Positions 42,299-50,998 of a DNA stretch of 64,000 bases are shown in pieces. Positions within the stretch are counted from its first letter, which is position 1. Each line of letters starts with the position of its first letter. A program made the translations under genes and the position numbers. The DNA comes from an uncultured Verrucomicrobia subdivision 3 bacterium (GTDB taxonomy: Bacteria; Verrucomicrobiota; Verrucomicrobiia; Limisphaerales; UBA11358), in contig CAIXUZ010000060.1 of assembly GCA_903922735.1 (NCBI GenBank), positions 1-64,000 on the forward strand. The letters run 5' to 3'. The notes beneath the pieces are model-generated. The model did no database searches and had not been told where the DNA came from. It saw only the letters and a program-made list of their open reading frames with translations.

Positions 42299-45200
42299 GG
42301 TTTTGCGAGTTCAGTTTCAATGGAAATATCCGCCGCCAGGGCATGATTGGGATCACGCGCCAGCACTTCAGCCAATATCTTTTTTGCCAGTGGCTTCCGG
42401 CCAAGACCGAGCAACGCCTGCGCCTGCATGAACAATGCTGCCGTTTCCTGCCGCCGCTGCAAATCGTCATCGAAGAGTAGCATCGTCGGCAGCGAAGTGG
42501 CAAAATAATCAATCTTAGCCTCAGCTTTCTGAAGCTGCCGGGCATAGGTCAGGAGTTCGCGGAAGAGCTTCGTGGCTTTTGCCGGATTGCCAAGTTTTTT
42601 CCAAGCCAGCGCCGAGTAATACGTCATCTCGCTGAACGCGCGAACACTCATTTCCTGAAAATCACCCTTAAAGTTGGCAGCGGCGAGCCAGTGTTGTCTG
42701 GACTGCCGAACGTCGCCACTGGCAGCCAGCGCGCAGCCGAGCCAGTAATGAATATCGCTTTGGTTGGCGAGCAGATGCCTGGCTTCACCGAGATTTTTCG
42801 GCGCCGTCAGCGCGGCGGAAAAATACCCGCTGGCCCGGGTGGCGTTGCCATGTTTAAGCGCCGCGCATCCCAGAGCCAGATTTGAACGCACCCACTGGCC
42901 AAGCGGCCCGCCCTCGCCGCCTTCCCACGGCTGGAAATTGCGGGAATTGACGAGCGCCAGCGCCCGATCAGGCCGGCCGGTCTGGTTGTAGAGCGCACAA
43001 AGTTCCACGCTCAAGTCATCGCGCCGCTGAACAAGGTCGAGCCGCTGCTCCAGTTCGCGCAAGCGCTTCGCGGGTTGCTCGCCGAGACGCTTCCATAATT
43101 GATCGCGCTCATACAGCAACCGGTCATCTTCCGGGTTCGCTTTGAATGCGCGGTCGTAGGCGGCCCGGGCCTTGGCGGGCTGGCCGTGGATGTTGAAATA
43201 GCCGATACCGAGGTTGCGCCAGACGATGGAGAAACCAGCGTCAAGTTTCGCCGACTTTTCCCAAAGTTGAATCGCCTCGGCGTGGCGGCGGCGGTCATAG
43301 AAAAGATTGCCGAGATAGTAAGGCGCTTTGGCATCGCGCGGATTGGCGACCATGGCAGCCTGGAGGATGGCAATTTCTTCAAGGCGCGCAGGGAAACAAT
43401 AATCCGGTGCGATCGAAGCAGCTTGCTTGAACTGTTTAAGGGCGGCTTTGCCGTCGCCCTTTTTTTGTTCGAGCCAGCCGAGGGTATAGATGATGAGCGG
43501 CAACGCGCCCCAGCTTTGGTCAGGGAGTGTATGTTTATTGCCCGCCCTCACCCCTGCCCTCTCCCCCGGGGAGAGGGAGAAACGTTCGCCGCGTTTTTGG
43601 CTTGCCGCATGGGCGAGCAACTCGATTGCTTCCGCAAAGAAGCCGGCGCGGGCAATGTCATGCGCGAGGTCGAGTTGGGTCGGCAAATCGCAGAAAACTT
43701 TATGGCGGCCGTCCGCAAGGACCCGCGCCCACCAGTCCAGTGGATCGAGGGCGAGCGTTTCGCTCAGCAGCGATTTGGCTTCAGCCTCGCGCTTGAGCTT
43801 ACGCAGCACGATGACTTTCAGGTTCCGGGCACGGAGGTTGTCGGTGTTGAACCGGAGCGAGTGGTTCAGATGCTCTAACGCCATCGCCCAATCCGAGCGG
43901 CAGCAATCCATCTCCGCCAGCGCATGATAACCCGGCGCCATCCACGCCTGATTCCAGCAGGCTTTATAAATCGCGTCGTAGGCCTCCGCATCGCGACCCA
44001 GAAAGCGCTGCGTCAGGCCGAGATGGTAATAAGCCTCGCCATCATAAGGATTCGCGTTGCGGCGGGTGAGCCGTTCGATGGCGTGGCGAAAATGTTTTTC
44101 CGCCAGGCCAAATTCGCCGCGTTTGAAATGCCAGAGGCCGAGGGCATTGTTGCAGCGCGAATCCAGCGGGTCGCGGCGCACGGCTTCGCGCCAGTAAGGC
44201 ACCGGGGAGCGCGTCGCGTGGCGATACTGGTCGAGGTGCAGGCCGGTGATGAACAGTTCGTCATTGCCGGCAATGTCAGCCGGTGCGGGTGGCTCGGTGG
44301 CCGGCGGCGGGACTTCACGTTGGACGCGGGGCTTGGGCTGGTAAGAGATGATTTCACAGCCGGAGACATCGGTGACGCGGAGTTGCAAATCAATTTCAGC
44401 AATGCCGCGCGGGAGTTTGATTTCCTTTACGAAGGGTTTGCCGGGCGCCAGGTCGCGGGTCGAGGAGAAGAGTGTTTTTCGCTTAGCGGCCTTTGGGAGA
44501 ACGCCGCGAACTTTTCCGACCGCAATCTGCTCGATAATGATTTTGGCTTTGGGCCAGGCACTTGTGACAGACACACCGATTTGAATGGCGGCGGTCTGCC
44601 GACCGCCGCTACACCGGAAAGAAATCGCGGCGTTGAGGTTGGCATGCTGCGCCGGGCCGATTTTTTGGATGGGATACCAATACTGGCTCCACGCTTTGGT
44701 TTCGCCGGGCTGCAGGAAACTGAAGTCAGGTTGGTTGTCCGTGTAAACACCCGCCATGATCTCGATGTAGGGGGCGAACTCGCCTTTTGCGTCCTGCTCG
44801 GTGAGGTTGCGATCCCACGCATAGCCGAACTCGTGATTACCCCAGGTCCACTGCTTCTTACCGGGCGCGATATGGTGATTGGCGAGGTGGATGAGTCCCG
44901 CCTGCGCCCGGTGATCATAACCACCAAAGAAATCCTCCTTTGAACCCATGCACATGTAGGACGTGGGCACGGGAATGTTGGCGTAAAAGGAAAGGTCGTT
45001 GGGCGCGTGGCCAGGCAGTTTTGTATTTTTAGTTTTTAGCTTTGAGTGGTTGCACTGCGGCGGCATAAACTGCGCCGGAATTTCACCTGACGGAACGCCC
45101 TGACGACCGCGCTCACCGTAATTCACTCCATAGTAATGGCCTTGGGCCAAAGGATATTCGCTCATGGAACGGCGGGCGTGGTCGGCGACGTAATAAACAT

Positions 45201-45831
45201 CGGGCGGGAAAAAACTTTGATACGCCTCATGCACGCGCGTGGCAACGTTGGCCCACCAGAGGAAACTCTGAACGTGCGGCGTGCGGTTGTAGGCACGAAC
45301 CTTGAGTTCGACCATCGCCTTGCCGGGATGCAGACAAACCCCGTGCATGCCTTTCATGCGGCTCAGCGGATCGTGATCACTGCACCAGATGGTCGCCGAG
45401 CCGTCGGCATGTTTTTCGATCTCAAAATCCACCGGCAGAAACGTCGCCGGCCGGTGATGCTGCGGCCAGTTGAACTCGATGCCGCCGCTCGCCCACGGCC
45501 CGGCCAGGCCAACGAGCGCGGGTTTGATGACGGCCTGATTGTAAATCAGGTCGTAGCCGTTCGACTTGTCCTGAATCGCGTGGATGCGCCCGCCGATTTC
45601 CGGCAAAACGAGCACGCGAAGGAATTCGTTCTCAATCCAAATCGCTTTCCATTTCCGATCAACGGGCTTTTCCGCAATGCGGTCAGTGAAGGGCAGCGGA
45701 TAAACCTTGCCACTGCTGCCCTGATACACGCGCTTCTCCAGAAACATCGGATTCTTGTCAGGCGCGACGGGAAGATAAGTCGGCAGGACGAGGCTAGTCG
45801 TGGTGACGATTACGGTGGTCGGCTGGCGCAT
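42295..45831 (-). CDS. DUF5107 / TPR-repeat protein, first gene of carbohydrate operon 1
   Basis: This is a 1178-residue protein with no obvious signal peptide. The N-terminal half is DUF5107, a galactose-mutarotase-like fold (VLVLPEIGGRIHAIQDKSNG, WASGGIEFNWPQHHRPATFL, FGGYDHRAQAGLIHLANHHI), from about residue 50 to 430. The C-terminal half is a long TPR solenoid (about 560-1150). Between TPRs, near residue 757, a stretch SLSPGERAGVRAGNK is read from an inserted dispersed palindromic repeat. Function is unknown; the sugar-epimerase fold and the genes behind it suggest sugar binding or an uncharacterised glycosidase. Confidence 0.85.
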   Translation of the reverse strand: MRQPTTVIVTTTSLVLPTYLPVAPDKNPMFLEKRVYQGSSGKVYPLPFTDRIAEKPVDRKWKAIWIENEFLRVLVLPEIGGRIHAIQDKSNGYDLIYNQAVIKPALVGLAGPWASGGIEFNWPQHHRPATFLPVDFEIEKHADGSATIWCSDHDPLSRMKGMHGVCLHPGKAMVELKVRAYNRTPHVQSFLWWANVATRVHEAYQSFFPPDVYYVADHARRSMSEYPLAQGHYYGVNYGERGRQGVPSGEIPAQFMPPQCNHSKLKTKNTKLPGHAPNDLSFYANIPVPTSYMCMGSKEDFFGGYDHRAQAGLIHLANHHIAPGKKQWTWGNHEFGYAWDRNLTEQDAKGEFAPYIEIMAGVYTDNQPDFSFLQPGETKAWSQYWYPIQKIGPAQHANLNAAISFRCSGGRQTAAIQIGVSVTSAWPKAKIIIEQIAVGKVRGVLPKAAKRKTLFSSTRDLAPGKPFVKEIKLPRGIAEIDLQLRVTDVSGCEIISYQPKPRVQREVPPPATEPPAPADIAGNDELFITGLHLDQYRHATRSPVPYWREAVRRDPLDSRCNNALGLWHFKRGEFGLAEKHFRHAIERLTRRNANPYDGEAYYHLGLTQRFLGRDAEAYDAIYKACWNQAWMAPGYHALAEMDCCRSDWAMALEHLNHSLRFNTDNLRARNLKVIVLRKLKREAEAKSLLSETLALDPLDWWARVLADGRHKVFCDLPTQLDLAHDIARAGFFAEAIELLAHAASQKRGERFSLSPGERAGVRAGNKHTLPDQSWGALPLIIYTLGWLEQKKGDGKAALKQFKQAASIAPDYCFPARLEEIAILQAAMVANPRDAKAPYYLGNLFYDRRRHAEAIQLWEKSAKLDAGFSIVWRNLGIGYFNIHGQPAKARAAYDRAFKANPEDDRLLYERDQLWKRLGEQPAKRLRELEQRLDLVQRRDDLSVELCALYNQTGRPDRALALVNSRNFQPWEGGEGGPLGQWVRSNLALGCAALKHGNATRASGYFSAALTAPKNLGEARHLLANQSDIHYWLGCALAASGDVRQSRQHWLAAANFKGDFQEMSVRAFSEMTYYSALAWKKLGNPAKATKLFRELLTYARQLQKAEAKIDYFATSLPTMLLFDDDLQRRQETAALFMQAQALLGLGRKPLAKKILAEVLARDPNHALAADISIETELAKP
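43541..43584. repeat. Dispersed palindromic repeat inserted in a coding region
   Basis: This is the same repeat as at 10.47 kb: CCTCACCCCTGCCCTCTCCC, then CCGGGGAGAGGGAGAAACG. It lies inside the DUF5107/TPR gene, which stays open through it. The peptide it encodes (SLSPGERAGVRAG) has no counterpart in TPR helices. Confidence 0.8.
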
Positions 45832-45934
45832 GGTGAGTGATTGAAAAACATACTAACGTTTCCGACCCCATCTGGACATGGATGATGCGCCGATTGACAT
45901 GGAGAATTTTCCTGCGGGTCGCTAGGCTGGGGAC

Positions 45935-46822
45935 GTGACTCAATCTCAAAAAGGCGACGGGTTTCCCGGCCAGCGCATCGCGGTGCTGCCCCGATTGATC
46001 ACCGCCCACGCGCAGAGGCAACCGCTCACGCTGGGTTTGCTGCCGACGGATGCCGGCTATTTCCCGCGCGCCAAGGGTCATCGCCGCGAACGGACCGAGG
46101 GATTGGACCAGGCCATCTTCATCTATTGCGTCAAAGGCGCCGGCTGGTGTGAAATCGCAGGCCAGCGGCATGAAATCAAAGCCGGCGAACTCGTCGTCAT
46201 TCCGCCCCACCAGCCGCACGCCTACGGCGCGGACACCGTTTCGCCATGGACCATTCACTGGTTTCATGCCCAAGGCGCTTCGCTGCCCGCGTTCCTGGGC
46301 GAACTGAATGTCTCCCCGCAGCGCCCGGTGATTTTTCTCGGCGACGACCCACAGGTATTAGCCCTGTTCGAGGAGGTGCTCGACGTGGTGGAGCACGGCT
46401 ATACCCCGCAACGGATGCTGCATGCCTCCCACGCGCTGTCGCATCTGCTGGCGGTGATGATCCGGCACCGGCACGAAAGCTGGCGGAAACAACCGGACGC
46501 GCAGCAGAAGATTTCGCAGACGATTGCCTACATGAAACAGCATCTCGGCCAGCCGCTGCAGCTGGATGCGCTGGCGGCGCTCGCCGGCTTTTCACGCTCG
46601 CGCTACTGCGCCTTGTTCAAAAAACAAACCGGGTTTGCGGCGATGGATTATTTCAACCGCCTGCGGATGCACCGCGCGTGCCAGTTACTCGACACCACCG
46701 GCCTGAGCGTGAAGGCGATCGCCAGCGGGCTGGGCTATGACGACCCGCTCTATTTTTCCCGCATGTTCCGCTCGGTGACGGAAGTGTCGCCGATGGAATA
46801 CCGCCGCCAGCGCAAGGGCTGA
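45935..46822 (+). CDS. AraC family transcriptional regulator
   Basis: This is a 295-residue protein from a GTG at 45935. The N-terminal cupin-type sensor (about 45-145: AIFIYCVKGAGWCEIAGQRH, PHQPHAYGADTVSPWTIHWF) probably binds a sugar. The C-terminal double HTH (about 195-295) has LDALAALAGFSRSRYCALFK and the AraC signature IASGLGYDDPLYFSRMFRSV. It is divergent from operon 1, with 103 bp between starts, so it probably controls that operon and itself. It converges with operon 2's last gene. The cupin half and the single gene suggest a sugar-responsive activator. Confidence 0.95.
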   Translation: MTQSQKGDGFPGQRIAVLPRLITAHAQRQPLTLGLLPTDAGYFPRAKGHRRERTEGLDQAIFIYCVKGAGWCEIAGQRHEIKAGELVVIPPHQPHAYGADTVSPWTIHWFHAQGASLPAFLGELNVSPQRPVIFLGDDPQVLALFEEVLDVVEHGYTPQRMLHASHALSHLLAVMIRHRHESWRKQPDAQQKISQTIAYMKQHLGQPLQLDALAALAGFSRSRYCALFKKQTGFAAMDYFNRLRMHRACQLLDTTGLSVKAIASGLGYDDPLYFSRMFRSVTEVSPMEYRRQRKG

Positions 46823-46834
46823 TTCCCCCGACCA

Positions 46835-49498
46835 TCACTGGCTCACGATGCGAATCCGCTTGGTGGCGATGATGTGGTCGGAAGCCGTCGCAATCCGGAT
46901 TTCATACTCACCCACCTCGACGGTGTAACGGCCTTGGGCCGCATCCCAGCGCCGCAATTGCGCGGCCGGAATCTTCAAGGCCACCGGCACGGTTTGGCCG
47001 GCCGCAACCGCGACCCGCTGAAAACCACACAGCGACTGGAGCGGGTCCGCCGAATCGGCCTTCATCCGATGCGAATAAATCTGAACCACTTCATCGCCAT
47101 CAAGCCGGCCCTGGTTCGTGACTTCCATTTGCAAATGGATTTCATCGACGGCGTGGAGCCGGTCCGATGCCAACTTGATGCGGCTAATCTTGAATCGGGA
47201 ATAGCTCAAGCCGTGGCCGAAGGCATACAACGGTTGCCCGGTAAAATACCGGTAGGTGCGCCCCGGCGGTGCAGCCATTTTATAATCCTCAAAAGCCGGG
47301 AGGTCGGTGTCCGACTGGTAAAACGTGACCGGCAGCCGGCCGGCCGGGCTGAATTCGCCCAGCAACGCTGACGCCACCGCGTCACCGCCGCGCTGGCCGT
47401 AATACCACGCCTCCAAAATGGCGTTCGCCTGGGTGATATCAAACGAAACGGCGCTGCCGCCGGTGAGCACCACGGTGAACGGTTTGCCCAAGGCGGCCAC
47501 CTGCCGGAGCAATTCGCGCTGGCAGGCGGGAAGCTGAATTGAAGTGCGATCGCCGCCCTTGAAGCCCTCGGCATACACACTCATTTCTTCACCCTCCAAT
47601 TCGGGGGTAAGGCCGAGCGTCAGCAGAATATGATCGGCCTTGCGGGCAGCGGCGAGCGCGCGTTCAAGACGCCGGGAGGACTCCGGTTTTCTCCAACTGA
47701 GCATCAGACTTCCGCCCGAACCGCGCTGGGCGAATTCCAGGCGAAGGCGGGCGGGCTTGCCGGCGGTCAGCCGAACGGTCGAGCGCACCGCCAGGTTCGC
47801 CGCCTGATCGCCAGTGTTGAAGAGCAACATATCATCCACCCAGATCCGCAGGTCGCCGCGCACCGCGACCAGAAAGGTGTAATCGCCATCCACCGGCGGC
47901 ACGAGGATGCCCGACCAGCGAACGCTGCTGTTGGTCATGGGAATGACCGGATGCGGCTGCCATTCATTCCAATTGTGGGTCAAGTATTTGTCGGTAAACG
48001 TGGCGCACGGAGCGCCGACGAGAGCGGGGTTGTCAAACACCTCCGCCCGCAGCCCTTTCACTTTGAGCGATGCATCCGTGAACATCTCCCCGGGCCGGAT
48101 CGGCTCGGCGTCGTCATCGAACCCGGCGACGAGGGAGGTACCGGTTTCACGGAGAATGGTGACCCCCGCCGGTTCCAGTTTCCGGCGCAAGCCGTCCAGC
48201 AGGGTGACCGGATTAGCCGGCGTGCCCTCGTAATTGCCGAGCAAGGCGGAGATCCGATCCGCCGTCGGGCCGATGACCGCGAGCGTATGGATATCCTTCG
48301 CCCGCCACGGCAACGTGCCGTCGTTCTTCAACAAGACGAGCGACTGGCGGGCGGCCGTCAACGCCAAAGCGTCGTGTTCCGGCGTGTTGTTCTCGGCCAG
48401 CGGAATTTTTGTCCAGCGGACTTTTTCCGGCGGATCGAACTGCCCGAGCCAAAACCGCAGTTTCAACAAGCGGGCCAGATTACGATCGAGTTCTGCCTCG
48501 GTCAGCAAGCCGCGCCGGATGGCTTCCGGAATGGCCGCGTACGTTTCGCCGCTGCAAAGATCGTTGCCGGCTTTCAAGGCTGCCGCACTCGACTCGGCGG
48601 CGTCCCGGGTGAAATTATGGCCCGCATGGATGTCCTTGACCGCATCCACATCGCCCACCACCGCGCCCTGGAAGCCCCATTCGTTCCGGAGCACTTCGCC
48701 GAGCAGCATTGGATTGGCGGAACAGGGCACGCCGCCGACGGCGTTGTAAGCCGACATGAGCGACAGGGCGCCCCCGGCGCGAATGGCGGCTTCAAAGGCC
48801 GGCAAATAAGTTTCGCGGAGGTCGCGCGCCGGAATCTGCGCATCAAACCCGTGGCGCGACGGTTCAGGACCGCTGTGCACGGCAAAATGTTTTACCGTGG
48901 CGACGGTCTTGAGATATTGCGCATCGTCCCCTTGCAATCCCCGGACAAAAGAAACCGCAAACTGCCCGGTGAGAAACGGATCTTCCCCGTAGGTTTCCTG
49001 GCCGCGTCCCCAGCGCGGATCGCGGAAGATATTTATGTTGGGCGACCAGATGGTCAGCCCCTGATAGCGCTGGGTATTGCCGCCCTGCAACCGGATGGCT
49101 TCATTGTTTTTCGCCCGCGCCTCGGTGGAGATGACATCGGCGATGCGCTGGTGAAGCCCGGGATTCCAAGTGGCGGCCAACGCAATGGCCTGGGGAAACA
49201 CCGTTGCCTCGCCCGCACGGGCAACGCCGTGCAAACCCTCGTTCCACCAATCATAAGCGGGAATACCCAGCCGGGGAATGGCCGGACAGGTCATCATCAT
49301 CTGGGAAACCTTCTCCTCCAGCGTCAGGCGAGAAATAAGATCGCTGACCCGCGCTTCCACCGGTGCCGCAACATTCCTAAAGCCCGGAGTATCGGCGGTG
49401 CCATTCTGGGCGTATGCCGGCAAAGCTACGGCTAAGAGCAACGCGCCTACCGCGATGATAGGATTAAGAGTCAATTTCATAGCTGGTTGTAAAATCAA
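46835..49498 (-). CDS. GH3 beta-glycosidase with PA14 insert, secreted
   Basis: This is an 887-residue GH3 enzyme (881 from the ATG at 49480, where the signal MKLTLNPIIAVGALLLAVAL starts). The N-terminal barrel shows EARVSDLISRLTLEEKVSQM and WSPNINIFRDPRWGRGQETY, KHFAVHSG, and the nucleophile Asp in GAVVGDVDAV (about 283). The C-terminal alpha/beta sandwich carries a PA14 domain (about 485-620). The end is a fibronectin-III-like domain (LDGDEVVQIYSHR). It probably acts as beta-glucosidase or beta-xylosidase. The overlap of the first ATG with the permease stop (ATGA) supports coupling. Confidence 0.92.
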   Translation of the reverse strand: MILQPAMKLTLNPIIAVGALLLAVALPAYAQNGTADTPGFRNVAAPVEARVSDLISRLTLEEKVSQMMMTCPAIPRLGIPAYDWWNEGLHGVARAGEATVFPQAIALAATWNPGLHQRIADVISTEARAKNNEAIRLQGGNTQRYQGLTIWSPNINIFRDPRWGRGQETYGEDPFLTGQFAVSFVRGLQGDDAQYLKTVATVKHFAVHSGPEPSRHGFDAQIPARDLRETYLPAFEAAIRAGGALSLMSAYNAVGGVPCSANPMLLGEVLRNEWGFQGAVVGDVDAVKDIHAGHNFTRDAAESSAAALKAGNDLCSGETYAAIPEAIRRGLLTEAELDRNLARLLKLRFWLGQFDPPEKVRWTKIPLAENNTPEHDALALTAARQSLVLLKNDGTLPWRAKDIHTLAVIGPTADRISALLGNYEGTPANPVTLLDGLRRKLEPAGVTILRETGTSLVAGFDDDAEPIRPGEMFTDASLKVKGLRAEVFDNPALVGAPCATFTDKYLTHNWNEWQPHPVIPMTNSSVRWSGILVPPVDGDYTFLVAVRGDLRIWVDDMLLFNTGDQAANLAVRSTVRLTAGKPARLRLEFAQRGSGGSLMLSWRKPESSRRLERALAAARKADHILLTLGLTPELEGEEMSVYAEGFKGGDRTSIQLPACQRELLRQVAALGKPFTVVLTGGSAVSFDITQANAILEAWYYGQRGGDAVASALLGEFSPAGRLPVTFYQSDTDLPAFEDYKMAAPPGRTYRYFTGQPLYAFGHGLSYSRFKISRIKLASDRLHAVDEIHLQMEVTNQGRLDGDEVVQIYSHRMKADSADPLQSLCGFQRVAVAAGQTVPVALKIPAAQLRRWDAAQGRYTVEVGEYEIRIATASDHIIATKRIRIVSQ

Positions 49499-50973
49499 GC
49501 CTCAGATTTCCCGATCCGATGTCCCACCGCGCCGTAAAACGCGACGTAGGCATAGGCAATGAGCGGCACGATGAAGGAGAGTTGGATGTTGGTGTGGTCG
49601 GCAATCCAACCTTGCACCGGCGGCAGAATCGCCCCGCCGAGAATCGCCATCACCAGCAGCGATGACACCTGGCTTTTGAATACGCCCGTCCCTTCCAGCG
49701 CCAGCGAGAACGTATTCGACCAACCGATCGAGGTGAACAAGCCGACGGCGACGACGCACCACATCGCCAGTTTGCCGCCGACAAGAATCGCCGTCAGCAG
49801 CAGCGCCACGACGGTGAGCGAGAAGATGGTCAGCGTGCGCCCCGCCAGGCCTTTGCCGAACTGGAACAGCGCCCAGCACAGGGCGATGAACGGCAGGTAA
49901 AGCTTGAACACCGACCAGTTGGCCCGGAACGATTCGCCCCATTGCGCGAAGATGTCGCCGAACGATTTGCTTTGCAGCGATTCCATCGGGCAGCTCTTGG
50001 CCGCCCACAGCAGCAGATACGCCAGCAGCGGAATCACGATGAGCAACATCTGCTTGTTCGCCTTCTTCATCTCGCTCAATTCCACCGCCCCCATGAACCG
50101 CCCGATCATCAGCCCGCCCCAGTAGAGCGCCACATATTTGCTGGCTTCCACGGCGGTGAGTCCGGCGACGGTGGGCTGGCCGAGAAAATTGATGATGGCG
50201 CTGCCGACGGAAACTTCGCCGCCGACATACATGAAGATGGCGAGGACGCCGAGGATGACGTGCGGATACTTCAGCGCGCCCGCCCCGCGCTCAATCTTGC
50301 CTTCGCCGATGTGCGGCAGATGCACGAAAAAGAAAATAACCGCCAGCACCACGAACACGATGCTGAAGGCGAGATACGGCAGCTTGACTGAGTCCGCCCC
50401 GTGCGCGCCGGGCTTGGTGAAGTATTGGTAGATGAGGAAGCCGCCGATGATCGGGCCGATGGTCGTGCCGATGGAGTTAAAACCTTGCGCGAGGTTCAGA
50501 CGCGACGACGCCGTTTTCTCCGGACCGAGAATGGTGACGTAGGGATTGGCGGCGATTTGCAGCATCGCAAAGCCCAGGCCGACTACAAACAACCCCGCGA
50601 GGAACATCGGATATGACGCATGATTCGCCGCCGGCCAGAACAGCCCCGCACCCGTCGCCGAGACGAGCAGCCCAATAACCACCCCATTCTTATAGCCCAG
50701 CTTGGCAATGGGATCGCCGGTGGTGATGGAAATGATAAAATAGATCAGGGAGCCGACGAAGTAAGCGCCGAAGAACGCAAACTGTACGAGCATTGCCTGG
50801 AAGTAGGTCAGCGTGAACGCCTCCTTGAACCGCGGGATGAGGATGTCGTTGAAAACCGTCATGAAGCCCCACAGGAAAAACAGCGAGGTCATGATGGCGA
50901 ACGACCCGCGGTAATTCGCGCCGCTGCCGTTGTGGTTGGTGTTGGTCGGATTGCTGGTGACGATGGCGGCCAT
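49495..50973 (-). CDS. FHS-family sugar:proton symporter (FucP/GluP-like)
   Basis: This is a 492-residue MFS protein. The first helix reads GSFAIMTSLFFLWGFMTVFN and the conserved FHS segments LTYFQAMLVQFAFFGAYFVG and LGFAMLQIAANPYVTILGPE are visible, as in L-fucose and glucose/galactose permeases. About twelve helices are present, with a long central loop (about 325-370). It probably imports monosaccharides freed by the neighbouring secreted hydrolases. It lies 25 bp behind the beta-mannosidase gene and overlaps the GH3 gene by 4 bp. Confidence 0.93.
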   Translation of the reverse strand: MAAIVTSNPTNTNHNGSGANYRGSFAIMTSLFFLWGFMTVFNDILIPRFKEAFTLTYFQAMLVQFAFFGAYFVGSLIYFIISITTGDPIAKLGYKNGVVIGLLVSATGAGLFWPAANHASYPMFLAGLFVVGLGFAMLQIAANPYVTILGPEKTASSRLNLAQGFNSIGTTIGPIIGGFLIYQYFTKPGAHGADSVKLPYLAFSIVFVVLAVIFFFVHLPHIGEGKIERGAGALKYPHVILGVLAIFMYVGGEVSVGSAIINFLGQPTVAGLTAVEASKYVALYWGGLMIGRFMGAVELSEMKKANKQMLLIVIPLLAYLLLWAAKSCPMESLQSKSFGDIFAQWGESFRANWSVFKLYLPFIALCWALFQFGKGLAGRTLTIFSLTVVALLLTAILVGGKLAMWCVVAVGLFTSIGWSNTFSLALEGTGVFKSQVSSLLVMAILGGAILPPVQGWIADHTNIQLSFIVPLIAYAYVAFYGAVGHRIGKSEA

Positions 50974-50998
50974 ATTTTTATTGGATTAAAATTCCCGA

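Noticed and set aside
45832-45934. Sigma-70 promoter for araC (TTGACA at about 45894)
   Set aside because: The best -10-like sequence (TAGGCT) is 23 bp away, too far for a normal promoter.
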